Origin: Pseudarthrobacter oxydans
Lineage (GTDB): Bacteria > Actinomycetota > Actinomycetes > Actinomycetales > Micrococcaceae
DNA length: 64,000 nt
Direction of reading: 5' to 3'
NCBI RefSeq assembly: GCF_030812335.1
Contig: NZ_JAUSSN010000008.1
Location: 124,001-188,000, forward strand
A program made the position numbers and the translations under genes. Under the pieces are notes generated by a model, which was not told the origin of the DNA, did no database searches, and saw only the letters and a program-made list of their open reading frames with translations. Of the stretch, positions 17,625-26,102 are shown piece by piece (positions within the stretch are counted from its first letter, which is position 1; each line of letters opens with the position of its first letter).

Positions 17625-17634
17625 TCCTATAGGA
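17625..17634. promoter_or_regulatory. Candidate GntR operator at the regulator's own start
   Basis: The palindrome TCCTATAGGA lies 7 bases before the ATG of the GntR gene. The same core CCTATAGG recurs twice upstream of the first catabolic gene (18453 and 18520). Three copies within 1 kb, all in promoter positions, point to autoregulation and control of the cluster by this repressor. Confidence 0.65.
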
Positions 17635-17641
17635 TTTGATC

Positions 17642-18352
17642 ATGCAACCAGCTTCGTCCGGGAGCCGGCCCGAGGCCCGCCCCGCAGGCCGTCCCGTCAG
17701 CCGTCAGGTCCTGGCTGATCACGTTTACGAAGAGCTCCTGGCATCACTCATGGACGGGCGGCTTGAGCCCGGGGCCGCGGTGAGCATCGACGGCACCGCC
17801 AGGGAACTCGATGTGTCGCCGACGCCGGTCCGGGAAGCGCTGGCACGGCTGGAGCACACCGGCATGGTGCGGCGAGTGGCACTCAAGGGCTACCGGGTTG
17901 CTCCCATGTTCACCAGGGAAGACTTCGCTGAGCTCATGGAGGCACGCCTGGCGATTGAGCCCGTCAATGCTCGCCTCGCCTGCGGCCGGTTGACGCCAGG
18001 GCGGCTCGCTGAACTGGGGCAGGCGGTCGCTGACCTCAAAACCGCGCCGCGAGGTCCGTCGTTCGCCGAGTACCGCGACTATCTGGAAGCGGACGAGAGG
18101 TTCCACCGGCTGATCGCGGAATTTACCGGCAACCAGTTCATGGTCGCCGCCTACGGGGCACTCGGCGGGCAAGTTCAGCGTTTCCGTCTCTTCGGGGGCG
18201 TGGGCATCACCGACGCTGAAAATGCCATTGCCGAGCACCAAACCGTCCTGGACGCTTTCGCGTCCAGTGACCCGGAGAAAGCCGCCCTGGCGATGGCGGA
18301 TCACGTGCAAAAGGTGCGTGGCCGCGCCATCGCCGACGCCCCGGCCGGCTGA
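17642..18352 (+). CDS. GntR-family regulator, FCD subfamily
   Basis: A 236-residue regulator if ATG 17642 is used; TTG 17636 is also in frame. The N-terminal winged helix (DHVYEELLASLMDGRLEPG, then LDVSPTPVREALARLE) is typical GntR. The C-terminal all-helical FCD domain carries the His-containing positions that bind metal and a sugar-acid-type ligand (DERFHRLIAEFTGN, AEHQTVLDAF, ADHVQKV). FCD regulators commonly sense carboxylate or sugar-acid intermediates. A palindrome abuts its start and two more precede the TIM-barrel gene, so it is probably the local repressor. There is no ribosome site, so translation may be leaderless. Confidence 0.9.
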   Translation: MQPASSGSRPEARPAGRPVSRQVLADHVYEELLASLMDGRLEPGAAVSIDGTARELDVSPTPVREALARLEHTGMVRRVALKGYRVAPMFTREDFAELMEARLAIEPVNARLACGRLTPGRLAELGQAVADLKTAPRGPSFAEYRDYLEADERFHRLIAEFTGNQFMVAAYGALGGQVQRFRLFGGVGITDAENAIAEHQTVLDAFASSDPEKAALAMADHVQKVRGRAIADAPAG

Positions 18353-18452
18353 TTCCGAGCTGAATCCGGGCTGAAACCGGCCTGATTTACCGTTCGTCTG
18401 GCCAACCCATCTCTCTAAGGTGCCTAAGGGGCCTTCCCCTCCTGAAGACTGC

Positions 18453-18529
18453 CCTATAGGATCTTTGATTGTTGCCTAGAACCCGGATGTGATCTTGACA
18501 ACACCCCTTGGATAGTAGATCCTATAGGA
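18453..18529 (+). promoter_or_regulatory. Promoter and twin operators of the sugar-acid cluster
   Basis: Two CCTATAGG palindromes lie at 18453-18460 and 18520-18529 (the latter extended to TCCTATAGGA), 67 bases apart. TTGACA at 18495-18500 is a good -35 box. The matching -10 would fall on or next to the second palindrome, so a bound repressor would block RNA polymerase. The first copy lies upstream of the -35 and could support looping. The gene start follows at 18557 with a strong ribosome site (AAAGGAG). Confidence 0.6.
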
Positions 18530-18556
18530 AACAGGATTCCACAAAGGAGTGAACCC

Positions 18557-19561
18557 ATGGCTTACACAGCCGAAAACTGGCCCATCACCGCGGCCCTGCT
18601 GCAGTTCCCGGGAACCGACGCCCAAGGTAACCACGTCAACGACGCCGAGGCCTCCGCCTGGGCCGAAGTCCTCACCGAGGTCAAGGACGCAGGATTCGCC
18701 AATGCGGATCTCACCGACAGCTGGGTCCGCCCCGGTGACCTCAGCCCCGCACGCCTTGCCGAATTCAAGCAGACCGCGGACAACGTGGGCATCGGCATCC
18801 CCGTCATCTCCGCCATCCGCCGCAGCGTCATCGAGGAAGGCAGCTGGGAAGCGAACCTCGCGTACAGCCACCGCACCATCGATGCCGCCGCCGAGCTCGG
18901 CTGCGAGGTGGTCTCCTTCGGGCTGCACCAGGCCATCACCGCGGAGCAGCAGAAGCAGCTCTGGTTCTGGACCGTCGAAGGCTACAAGGACCCGGTCGGG
19001 GACAAGGAAACCTGGGACAAGGCCGTGACCCGCCTGCGGGAACTCGGTAAGCACGCGGCCGAGGTCGGCGTCCTGCTCTCGCTCGAAATGTACGAGGACA
19101 CCTACCTCGGGACCGCGGATTCCTCCGTGCAGCTGGTCCAGGACATCGGACTGGCCAACGTCGGCATCAACCCTGACATCGGCAACCTCATCCGGCTGCA
19201 CCGCCCGATCGAGGACTGGCGCGAGATGGTCGCCAAGACCCTGCCGTACTCCAACTACTGGCACATGAAGAACTACATCCGCGACGAGGACGTCGCCCGC
19301 GACACCTACGTCGCCATGCCGGCCCCGATGGAAAGCGGCCTGATCAACTACCGCGAGGCGTTCAAGGTCGCGCTCTCCGTCGGTTTCCAGGGCATCCTCT
19401 GCACCGAGCACTACGGCGGCGACGGACTGTCCGTTACGGCCAGCAACCAGGACTACCTCCGCCGCCAGGTCCTGCCGAAGAGGGACGGCTACACCCTGGG
19501 CCAGAGCCAGGTCGCACAAGGCCGGCAGCAGCCGGCAGCCACGTCACTCGCCAGCGCCTGA
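18557..19561 (+). CDS. Xylose-isomerase-like TIM-barrel protein, candidate 3-oxo sugar-acid decarboxylase or isomerase
   Basis: A 334-residue TIM barrel of the sugar phosphate isomerase/epimerase (AP endonuclease 2-like) superfamily. Four metal ligands in the expected order are visible: Glu177 (LEMYED), Asp207 (NPDIGN), His236 (WHMKNY) and Glu284 (CTEHYGG). Relatives isomerise or epimerise sugars, and some decarboxylate 3-oxo sugar acids such as 3-oxo-isoapionate. The last ~25 residues are a low-complexity tail. It is the first gene of the cluster, under the CCTATAGG operators, followed by an erythrulose/dihydroxyacetone-type kinase. From context, decarboxylation of a 3-oxo pentonate to erythrulose is proposed; isomerase activity is the main alternative. 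Confidence 0.8.
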   Translation: MAYTAENWPITAALLQFPGTDAQGNHVNDAEASAWAEVLTEVKDAGFANADLTDSWVRPGDLSPARLAEFKQTADNVGIGIPVISAIRRSVIEEGSWEANLAYSHRTIDAAAELGCEVVSFGLHQAITAEQQKQLWFWTVEGYKDPVGDKETWDKAVTRLRELGKHAAEVGVLLSLEMYEDTYLGTADSSVQLVQDIGLANVGINPDIGNLIRLHRPIEDWREMVAKTLPYSNYWHMKNYIRDEDVARDTYVAMPAPMESGLINYREAFKVALSVGFQGILCTEHYGGDGLSVTASNQDYLRRQVLPKRDGYTLGQSQVAQGRQQPAATSLASA

Positions 19562-19570
19562 CCCCGCAGG

Positions 19571-19605
19571 GTGCGGCCGCCAGGCAATTTGGGGGGCGGC
19601 CGCAC
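19571..19605. other. Intercistronic hairpin
   Basis: Perfect 11-base arms (GTGCGGCCGCC and its complement) with a 13-base loop in the gap between the TIM-barrel and kinase genes. No T run follows. It may adjust relative mRNA levels within the operon rather than end transcription. Confidence 0.5.
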
Positions 19606-19658
19606 CTCGGGGGGATTCACCTCTCTTACTTCTCCAACACGGATTCAATGAGGAAACC

Positions 19659-21416
19659 ATGACCCAGATCTTCGACAACCCCGCTGACTTTGCGGATGAA
19701 GCGTTGGACGGCTTTGTGGCGGCCAACCGCGGGTACGTTGCCCGTGTGGACGGCGGCGTCGTCCGTTCCACCGAGGTCCCGGCCGGGCAGGTCGCCCTCG
19801 TCGTCGGCGGCGGCTCCGGCCACTATCCGGCCTTCGCCGGACTCGTGGGCCCCGGACTGGCCGCGGCCTCGGCCTGCGGCAACATGTTCGCGTCCCCCGC
19901 CGCCGGCCAGGTCTACCGGGTAGCCAAGGCCGCCAACGCCGGCGGCGGGGTCCTGCTGAGCTACGGCAACTACGCCGGGGACGTCCTGCACTTCGGCCAG
20001 GCGCAGCTCCGCCTCAACGCCGAGGGCATCCCGACCCGCACCGTTCTGGTCACGGACGACATCGCCAGCGCGCCGCTGGACCAGATCGGGAAGCGCCGCG
20101 GGATCGCCGGGGACCTGACCGTCTTCAAAATCGCCGGAGCCGCCGCCGAAGCCGGACTGGACCTGGACGGCGTCGAACGGCTGGCCATCCGGACGAACTA
20201 CCGCACCCGCTCGCTCGGCGTCGCGTTCGGCGGCTGCACCCTGCCGGGCGCCGACGCGCCGCTGTTTTCCGTCCCCGCAGGACAGATGTCCCTGGGCCTG
20301 GGCATCCACGGCGAACCCGGAATCTCCGAGCACCCGATGCCCACGGCCTCGGAACTCGCCGAGCTGCTCGTCACCAAACTGCTCGCCGACAAGCCCCACG
20401 ACGCCGGCAGCCGGGTCGTGGCGATCGTCAACGGCCTCGGCACCGTCAAGTATGACGAGCTGTTCCTGCTCTTCGGAAAAATCGAAAAGCTGCTCCTCGC
20501 GGCCGGACTCACCGTCGTGGAACCCGAATGCGGCGAGCTCGTCACCAGCCTGGACATGTCCGGACTCTCCCTGACCCTGCTGTGGCTGGACGAGGAACTC
20601 GAACAGTACTGGGCGGCCCCGGCCGACACCCCGGCGTTCCGCAAGGGCAACCTCGCACCCCGCGCCGCGCGTCAACTGGCCGCCGCGGACGCGGAAGTGG
20701 CGTCCGACGTCGAGCGCCCCACCCCGGCCGCGGCAGAGCTCGGCCGGCAGGCCGTCGCAGTGCTCCGCCAGGTGCGGGACGTCGTCGTCGAACACGAAGA
20801 GGAACTGGGCCGTCTGGACGCGATCGCGGGCGACGGCGACCACGGCATCGGGATGCGCCGCGGCGTGGACGCAGCGGTCACCGCTGCTGAGCAGGCGGCC
20901 GCGGCCGACGGCGGCGCCTCGCCGGCGAGCGTCCTGACGTCCGCGGGGGAGGCCTGGAGCGAACGCGCCGGCGGTACTTCCGGAGCGCTTTGGGGGTCCG
21001 CGGTCATCGCGGCCGGACTGGCCTTGGGCAACCGGGACAGCTACTCCGCCGGGGACGCAGCCGCCACGGTCAGCGCCTTCGTTGACGCCATCACCGAACT
21101 CGGCAAAGCCGACGCAGGGGACAAGACCATGGTGGACGCTTTGCTGCCCTTCCGGGACACCTTCCTGCTGGCGCTCGACGGCGGCGCTACCGCCGCTGCC
21201 GCGCTCGCCGCCGCTGCCGCCGCCGCCCAGACCGCGGCCGACCGGACCGCGGAGCTCCGGCCCCTGAAGGGACGCGCCCGGCCGCTCGCGGAAAAGAGCC
21301 TGGGCCACCCCGATCCGGGAGCGGTGTCATTCGCCCTCATCGCAGCAAGGATTTCCGCACACACCGACAACCGGCTCGGTAACCCCGAACCGGCCAAACA
21401 AGGAGCACAGGCATGA
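19659..21416 (+). CDS. DhaK-DhaL fused ATP-dependent ketose kinase (dihydroxyacetone/erythrulose kinase)
   Basis: A 585-residue single-chain kinase. The DhaK domain (about 1-330) has [12 protein letters not shown] near the N terminus and the His that covalently holds the ketone substrate in GIHGEPG (His217). The DhaL domain (about 370-570) has the ATP/Mg motif GDGDHGIGM from about residue 391 and [11 protein letters not shown]. Such proteins phosphorylate dihydroxyacetone; homologues in Mycobacterium smegmatis (LerK/DerK) phosphorylate L- or D-erythrulose. The linked TIM-like and RpiB-like isomerases match that tetrose pathway, so an erythrulose kinase is favoured. It shares an ATGA overlap with the next gene (21413-21416). 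Confidence 0.92.
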   Translation: MTQIFDNPADFADEALDGFVAANRGYVARVDGGVVRSTEVPAGQVALVVGGGSGHYPAFAGLVGPGLAAASACGNMFASPAAGQVYRVAKAANAGGGVLLSYGNYAGDVLHFGQAQLRLNAEGIPTRTVLVTDDIASAPLDQIGKRRGIAGDLTVFKIAGAAAEAGLDLDGVERLAIRTNYRTRSLGVAFGGCTLPGADAPLFSVPAGQMSLGLGIHGEPGISEHPMPTASELAELLVTKLLADKPHDAGSRVVAIVNGLGTVKYDELFLLFGKIEKLLLAAGLTVVEPECGELVTSLDMSGLSLTLLWLDEELEQYWAAPADTPAFRKGNLAPRAARQLAAADAEVASDVERPTPAAAELGRQAVAVLRQVRDVVVEHEEELGRLDAIAGDGDHGIGMRRGVDAAVTAAEQAAAADGGASPASVLTSAGEAWSERAGGTSGALWGSAVIAAGLALGNRDSYSAGDAAATVSAFVDAITELGKADAGDKTMVDALLPFRDTFLLALDGGATAAAALAAAAAAAQTAADRTAELRPLKGRARPLAEKSLGHPDPGAVSFALIAARISAHTDNRLGNPEPAKQGAQA

Positions 21417-21895
21417 GCACAGCAGCAGGCTGGCGCGTGATCGTCGGCAACGACGAAGCCGGCGTCGAATACAAGAACGCACTCAAGGCACTCCTGGAGG
21501 CCGACCCCCGCGTCGCCTCCGTGCAGGACATCGGAGTCGGCGCCAACGATTCCACCGCCTACCCCCACATCGCCGTTGACGCCGCACGCAAGGTGGCCGA
21601 AGGCGAAGCCGACAGGGCCCTGCTGATCTGCGGCACGGGCCTGGGCGTGGCCATCGCGGCCAACAAGGTCCCCGGCATCCGTGCCGTCACCGCGCACGAC
21701 AGCTACTCGGTGGAACGGTCCGTGCTCAGTAACAACGCCCAGGTCCTCACCATGGGCCAGCGTGTCATCGGCCTGGAACTCGCCAAAAACCTCGTCACCC
21801 AGTGGCTGGGCCACCGCTTCGACGAAACCTCTTCATCCGCCGCCAAGGTGGACGCCATCTGCTCCTATGAGCCCGACTACACGAAGGCAGTCTGA
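21413..21895 (+). CDS. RpiB/LacAB-family isomerase, candidate D-erythrulose 4-phosphate isomerase
   Basis: A 160-residue protein of the ribose 5-phosphate isomerase B family. The catalytic loop [20 protein letters not shown] is well conserved, with the active-site Cys at residue 73. The N-terminal phosphate-binding motif [10 protein letters not shown] differs from the usual G-D-H-A-G, as in the C4-specific branch (EryI/DerI2). In known tetritol pathways this enzyme converts D-erythrulose 4-phosphate to D-erythrose 4-phosphate, which enters the pentose phosphate pathway. It is translationally coupled to the kinase, with three bases before the next ATG. Confidence 0.88.
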   Translation: MSTAAGWRVIVGNDEAGVEYKNALKALLEADPRVASVQDIGVGANDSTAYPHIAVDAARKVAEGEADRALLICGTGLGVAIAANKVPGIRAVTAHDSYSVERSVLSNNAQVLTMGQRVIGLELAKNLVTQWLGHRFDETSSSAAKVDAICSYEPDYTKAV

Positions 21896-21897
21896 TC

Positions 21898-22884
21898 ATG
21901 ACCGAATCAACCACCACCGCGGCCGCCATTAACGCCGCCCGCAAGATCGCCGTCGTCGGCTCCGGCTACATGGGCGGCGGGATCGCGCAGGTCCTGGCGC
22001 TCGGCGGTGCCCGCGTGGCCCTCGCAGACGTGTCCGCCGAAGTGGCGCAGAAGAACTACGAGCGGCTGCTGACCGAATCCGACGAGTTCGTCGCCGCCGG
22101 TCTCTTCCCGGAAGGCTCCACCGCCATCCTGAAGGCGAACCTCTGGGCCGCCAAGGACATCGAGGAAGCCGTGGCCGACGCCGACTTCATCGAGGAAGCC
22201 GTCCCCGAAGTCATCGCCATCAAGCACCAGACGCTGGCGCGCATCAGCGCCGCCGCCCGCCCGGACGCCATCATCGGGTCCAACACCTCCACCATCTCCA
22301 TCAGGGAGCTGTCCGAGCCCGTTGCCAACCCGGGCCGGTTCCTGGGCGTGCACTTCTCCAACCCCTCGCCGTTCATCCCCGGCGTGGAAATCATCCCTCA
22401 CGCCGGCACCTCGGCGGCCACCGTCGGCGCTGTCCGTGACCTCGTCCACGCCGCCGGCAAGCAGACCGCCGTGGTCAAGGACGTCACCGGCTTCGTGCTC
22501 AACCGCCTCCAGTACGCCCTGTTCCACGAGGCCGCCCAGCTGGTGGAGCAGGAGATCGCGACGGCGGAGGACATCGACACCCTGGTCCGCACCACCTTCG
22601 GCTTCCGGCTGCCGTTCTTCGGACCGTTCGCCATCGCCGACATGGCGGGCCTGGACGTCTACAACTTCTGCTACAAGTCCCTGCAGACGGAATTCCCGGA
22701 GCGCTTTGCGACGCCCAAGGTCCTCAGTGACCTCGTCGAAGCCGGCAAGCTGGGCACCAAGACCGGTGCCGGCTTCCTCAACGTCCCCGCCGAGCGCACG
22801 CCCGAGCTCATCGCCTACCGGAACAAGGCGTACGTGGCCATGCAGAAGCTCATTGATGAGCTCGGCCCCGCCCCCATCAACTGA
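21898..22884 (+). CDS. 3-hydroxyacyl-CoA dehydrogenase-family oxidoreductase, candidate sugar-acid 3-dehydrogenase
   Basis: A 328-residue protein with an N-terminal NAD-binding motif GSGYMGGGIAQ (residues 21-31), the family's EEAVPE loop, and the catalytic-type His152 in GVHFSNPSPFIPGVEI. The C-terminal 3HCDH domain includes RLQYALFHEAAQLVE and the closing GLK-like segment GKLGTKTGAGFLN. No fatty-acid genes are nearby. Family members that act on non-CoA substrates include L-gulonate 3-dehydrogenase and carnitine dehydrogenase, which oxidise the 3-hydroxyl of hydroxy acids. In this cluster, oxidation of an imported aldonate to the 3-oxo acid is the favoured role. Substrate not shown. Confidence 0.85.
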   Translation: MTESTTTAAAINAARKIAVVGSGYMGGGIAQVLALGGARVALADVSAEVAQKNYERLLTESDEFVAAGLFPEGSTAILKANLWAAKDIEEAVADADFIEEAVPEVIAIKHQTLARISAAARPDAIIGSNTSTISIRELSEPVANPGRFLGVHFSNPSPFIPGVEIIPHAGTSAATVGAVRDLVHAAGKQTAVVKDVTGFVLNRLQYALFHEAAQLVEQEIATAEDIDTLVRTTFGFRLPFFGPFAIADMAGLDVYNFCYKSLQTEFPERFATPKVLSDLVEAGKLGTKTGAGFLNVPAERTPELIAYRNKAYVAMQKLIDELGPAPIN

Positions 22885-22917
22885 GCCCCTCCCTTTGACC
22901 CTTTCAGGAGCACTCCC

Positions 22918-23685
22918 ATGAGCACTTTCCCGGCAGAACGCACCGCCATCATCACCGGCGCCGTTTCCGAGCGCGGCATCGGCCGCGCGACCGCCAACTA
23001 CCTGGCGGCCCAGGGCTGGAATATCGGCATCATCGATCTCGACGACGCCCGGTGCAAGGCCGCGGCCAAGGAACTCGCGGCGGAGCACGGTGTCCAGGCG
23101 TTCGGCGCCGGCGCGAACGTCGGCGACGAGGCATCCGTCCGCGCCGCCATCGACGCGATCGAGGCCGAACTGCCGCAGATCGTCGCCCTGGCGAACGTGG
23201 CCGGCGTCAGCTCCCCGGTCCCGTACCTGGAACTCGACGCGGCCGAATGGGACCGGGTCCTTGGCATCAACCTCAACGGCGTGCACTACGCCACGCGCCG
23301 GGTCGCCGAGTCCATGGTCCAGAACCGGATCGGCCGCATCGTCAACATCTCCTCCGTCTCCGCCCAGCGCGGCGGCGGCACCTTCTCCAAGACGCCGTAC
23401 TCCGTGGCCAAGGCCGGTGTGATCGGGCTGACCCGCTCCACCGCCCGCGAACTCGGCGAGTACGACATCACGGTCAACGCGATCTCTCCGGGCCCCATCG
23501 ACACCGACATCATGGGCGGCACCCTCAGCGAGGAACGCAAGGACGAACTCACCAAAGACCTCGTGGTGAACCGGGTGGGCTCCACCCGGGACATCGCGGC
23601 CGCCATCGCCTTCCTCATCAGCGAGGACGCCGGCTACATCTCCGGCCAGACGCTGAATGTGGATGGCGGACTCTACATGCACTAG
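22918..23685 (+). CDS. Short-chain dehydrogenase/reductase
   Basis: A 255-residue classical SDR. The cofactor motif is TGAVSERGIG, the catalytic set Ser (NISSVSAQ), Tyr161 and Lys165 (YSVAK) is complete, and the C terminus has the usual GQTLNVDGG. Asp in IIDLDD suggests NAD preference. It probably oxidises a hydroxyl of the pathway substrate, such as a tetritol or aldonate, or reduces a by-product ketose. It lies directly between the 3HCDH-like gene and a tiny membrane peptide, with AGGAG before its ATG. Confidence 0.92.
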   Translation: MSTFPAERTAIITGAVSERGIGRATANYLAAQGWNIGIIDLDDARCKAAAKELAAEHGVQAFGAGANVGDEASVRAAIDAIEAELPQIVALANVAGVSSPVPYLELDAAEWDRVLGINLNGVHYATRRVAESMVQNRIGRIVNISSVSAQRGGGTFSKTPYSVAKAGVIGLTRSTARELGEYDITVNAISPGPIDTDIMGGTLSEERKDELTKDLVVNRVGSTRDIAAAIAFLISEDAGYISGQTLNVDGGLYMH

Positions 23686-23697
23686 GGAAGAAGCACC

Positions 23698-23823
23698 GTG
23701 GCACAACGCAACAACACCCCCACCTCAGGGTTCGCGTCCTGGAGCAAGGGACGGAAGCTCTACCTCGCCGTCGGAATCCTCGCCTGCCTGGCCGGAATCA
23801 TGATCATCGCCCTTTCACGCTAG
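23698..23823 (+). CDS. 41-residue single-span membrane peptide before the MFS transporter
   Basis: A short frame beginning at GTG 23698, 12 bases after the SDR stop, with GGGAAGAAG upstream. It encodes a polar N terminus with basic WSKGRK, then one strongly hydrophobic span (LYLAVGILACLAGIMIIAL) ending in Ser-Arg and a TAG stop. Third positions are GC-rich, like real genes here. It precedes the transporter gene by 63 bases. A partner or stabilising subunit of that transporter is plausible, as small membrane partners are known for some MFS proteins. No homologue is recognised. Confidence 0.65.
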   Translation: MAQRNNTPTSGFASWSKGRKLYLAVGILACLAGIMIIALSR

Positions 23824-23886
23824 AAGATTTCCGCTCCTGCGCTACCACCTGATTCGCTCACCTGATTTACTCAACGAGGAGTTTTG

Positions 23887-25272
23887 ATGTCCGTAGTAAC
23901 AACGACCACCAGGGACCTTCTGGAAACGCCGGTACTGAAATCGGCGATCTCCAAGGCGTCCCGCCGGCTTATGCCCATGCTGGTCATCCTCTACGTGGTC
24001 GCGTTCCTGGACCGCACCAACGTGGGCTTCGCCGAAGCCGCCCTGGGCGTGGACAAGGGCATCACCGCCGGCGCCTACGCGCTCGGTGCCGGAATCTTCT
24101 TCATCGGCTACGCGCTCTTCGAAATCCCCAGCAACCTGCTGCTGACGAAGTACGGTGCCAAGATCTGGCTCGCCCGGATCGCCATCACCTGGGGCATCGT
24201 CTCCGCCTGCTTCGCGTTCGTCCAGGGCGAGACCTCGTTCATCATTCTGCGGTTCCTGCTCGGTGTCACCGAGGCCGGCCTGTTCCCGGGCGTCATCATG
24301 TTCCTCGCCGCCTGGTTCCCCAACAAGGTCCGCGTCAAAATGTTCGCCATCTTCTACCTGGCGCAGCCCTTCTCGCAGATGATGGGCGCGCCTCTCTCCG
24401 GCTGGCTCATCAACATTGGCGACCAGGTGCCCGGCGTCCAGGGCTGGCAGGTCATGTTCTTCGTTGAAGGCATGCTGGCGGTTGTGGCCGGTATCGCTGC
24501 GTTCTTCTTCCTCATCAACAGCCCGCAAGATGCCAAGTTCCTCACCAAGGACGAGAAGAAGGCACTCCTCGACGTCATGGCACTGGAGGACAGCGTCAAG
24601 GAGGAGACCGGTCCGCGCGGCGTGCTCGCCGCCATGAAGAACGGCAAGGTCTGGTACTTCACGGTCATCTACTTCTGCCTCCAGATCGCCGTCTACGGTG
24701 TGACGTTCTACCTGCCGCAGCAGGTGGCCCAGTTGACCGGACAGAAAGTCGGCTTCGCGGTGGGCATGATGGCCGCCATCCCGTGGTTCTTCGGCATCTT
24801 CGCCTGCTACTTCATCGGCAAGGCCGCCAACACCGTGATCCGCCGCCGCAACTGGGGCACCGCACTGTTCATCTCCACCGGCCTGTGCATCTTCGGCTCC
24901 GCGTGGGCGGGCGCCAACCAGCTGCCGGTGCTGGGCATCATCTTCATTACGCTGGCTGTCTGCAGCTTCCTCTCCATCGGCCCCATCGCCTGGTCCTTCC
25001 CGACGGCGTTCCTCACCGGCACGGCCGCGGCGGCGGGCATCGGCCTCATCAACTCGCTGGGTAACCTGGGCGGCTTTGTGGCTCCGATCCTGCGGACCTC
25101 GGTTAACCAGATGACCGCCTCGGACACCGGGACCATGGGCGTCTACGCTCTTGGTGTGCTACCGTTCCTGGCCGCGGCCATGATGTTCGCGACCAGGCGG
25201 TTCAAGAACAAAGCCGACGAGCTTCTGGAGCAGGAGCCCTCCGTCGAGACCGGCGCACCCGGATCCAAGTAG
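23887..25272 (+). CDS. MFS transporter, anion:cation symporter (hexuronate/tartrate) type
   Basis: A 461-residue 12-span permease starting at ATG 23887, with GAGGAG 7 bases upstream. Typical ACS-family features are FLDRTNVGFAEAAL in the first span, YALFEIPSNLLLTKYGAK, and EAGLFPGVIMFLAAWFP. A ~35-residue cytoplasmic loop joins the two halves (about 220-255). Relatives carry organic acids such as hexuronates, tartrate, glucarate, phthalate or galactonate by proton symport. This argues that the cluster's substrate is an acid rather than a neutral polyol. The final ~20 residues are a hydrophilic tail. Confidence 0.9.
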   Translation: MSVVTTTTRDLLETPVLKSAISKASRRLMPMLVILYVVAFLDRTNVGFAEAALGVDKGITAGAYALGAGIFFIGYALFEIPSNLLLTKYGAKIWLARIAITWGIVSACFAFVQGETSFIILRFLLGVTEAGLFPGVIMFLAAWFPNKVRVKMFAIFYLAQPFSQMMGAPLSGWLINIGDQVPGVQGWQVMFFVEGMLAVVAGIAAFFFLINSPQDAKFLTKDEKKALLDVMALEDSVKEETGPRGVLAAMKNGKVWYFTVIYFCLQIAVYGVTFYLPQQVAQLTGQKVGFAVGMMAAIPWFFGIFACYFIGKAANTVIRRRNWGTALFISTGLCIFGSAWAGANQLPVLGIIFITLAVCSFLSIGPIAWSFPTAFLTGTAAAAGIGLINSLGNLGGFVAPILRTSVNQMTASDTGTMGVYALGVLPFLAAAMMFATRRFKNKADELLEQEPSVETGAPGSK

Positions 25273-25284
25273 AAAGCAACACCA

Positions 25285-26082
25285 ATGCAGCAGCACCACC
25301 CCGGCCAGACCACCAGCGGCAGCATCCTGGTGGGCGTCAGCACCAAGATGTACCTGGGCTACCAGGACAGTCTGGACTGGCTGGAGCAGCTGCGCCCCGA
25401 AGTGGACACCCGTCCGGCCCTCGCGGCCGGGCGGGTTGTCCCGTTCGTGATTCCGTCGTTTCCGGTCCTGCCGGCGGCCGCCGGGCTTCTGCACGGTTCG
25501 CCGCTGCTGCTTGGCGCGCAGAACTGCGGCTGGGCGGACGGGCCGTGGACCGGGGAAGTCGCCCCGTCCATGCTTGCCGAGCTCGGCGTCAGCCTCGTTG
25601 AAATAGGCCATGCGGAGCGCCGCCGGCACTTCGGCGAAGACGACGCCATGATTGCCCGCAAAGTGAGGGCTGCGGCTGATGCCGGGCTGACGCCGCTGCT
25701 CTGTGTGGGAGAGTCCGACGGCGGCAGTGCCGCCAGCGCCGCCGAATTTGTGTACCGCCAGATCCGGTCGGCCGTCGAGGGTGACTGGGCGCTCGCGGCC
25801 GGGATCGTCATCGCCTACGAACCCGTCTGGGCCATCGGTGCGGCGGAGCCCGCAGGCGCCGGTTACGTGTCCGACGTCGTCCGGCGGCTCAGGGGCCACC
25901 TCGCCGCCTCCGGACTGGAGGGTCTGCCGGTCATCTACGGCGGCTCCGCCAAGCCAGGCCTGCTGCCACGGCTCGACGGCGTCTCCGGCCTCTTCCTAGG
26001 CCGGTTCGCGCACAACCCCGCGAACTTCGGCGCCGTGCTGGACGAGGCACTCCTGCTGGATGAAGCACGCCAGGCTGGCTGA
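25285..26082 (+). CDS. Triosephosphate isomerase-like protein, candidate erythrulose-phosphate isomerase
   Basis: A 265-residue TIM-family enzyme with all three catalytic positions: Lys21 (in STKMYLGY instead of NWKM), His109 (GHAERR in place of GHSERR) and Glu179 (AYEPVWAIG). The phosphate loop YGGSAKP is present. The changed NWK and GHSERR motifs mark it as a paralogue rather than the glycolytic enzyme. In M. smegmatis, TIM-like LerI/DerI1 isomerise erythrulose phosphates in tetritol use. With the upstream kinase and RpiB-like gene it completes the route to D-erythrose 4-phosphate. It follows the transporter by 12 bases. The second composite repeat starts 20 bases after the stop. Confidence 0.9.
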   Translation: MQQHHPGQTTSGSILVGVSTKMYLGYQDSLDWLEQLRPEVDTRPALAAGRVVPFVIPSFPVLPAAAGLLHGSPLLLGAQNCGWADGPWTGEVAPSMLAELGVSLVEIGHAERRRHFGEDDAMIARKVRAAADAGLTPLLCVGESDGGSAASAAEFVYRQIRSAVEGDWALAAGIVIAYEPVWAIGAAEPAGAGYVSDVVRRLRGHLAASGLEGLPVIYGGSAKPGLLPRLDGVSGLFLGRFAHNPANFGAVLDEALLLDEARQAG

Positions 26083-26102
26083 AACACGGCACAGTTCCCG
26101 CT

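Noticed and set aside
21898..22884. Fatty-acid beta-oxidation 3-hydroxyacyl-CoA dehydrogenase
   Set aside because: No thiolase, enoyl-CoA hydratase or acyl-CoA dehydrogenase is nearby; the whole neighbourhood concerns small sugars.
25285..26082. Glycolytic triosephosphate isomerase
   Set aside because: NWK and GHSERR are altered to STK and GHAERR and the gene sits in a tetrose-type cluster, so a paralogue with another substrate is more likely.
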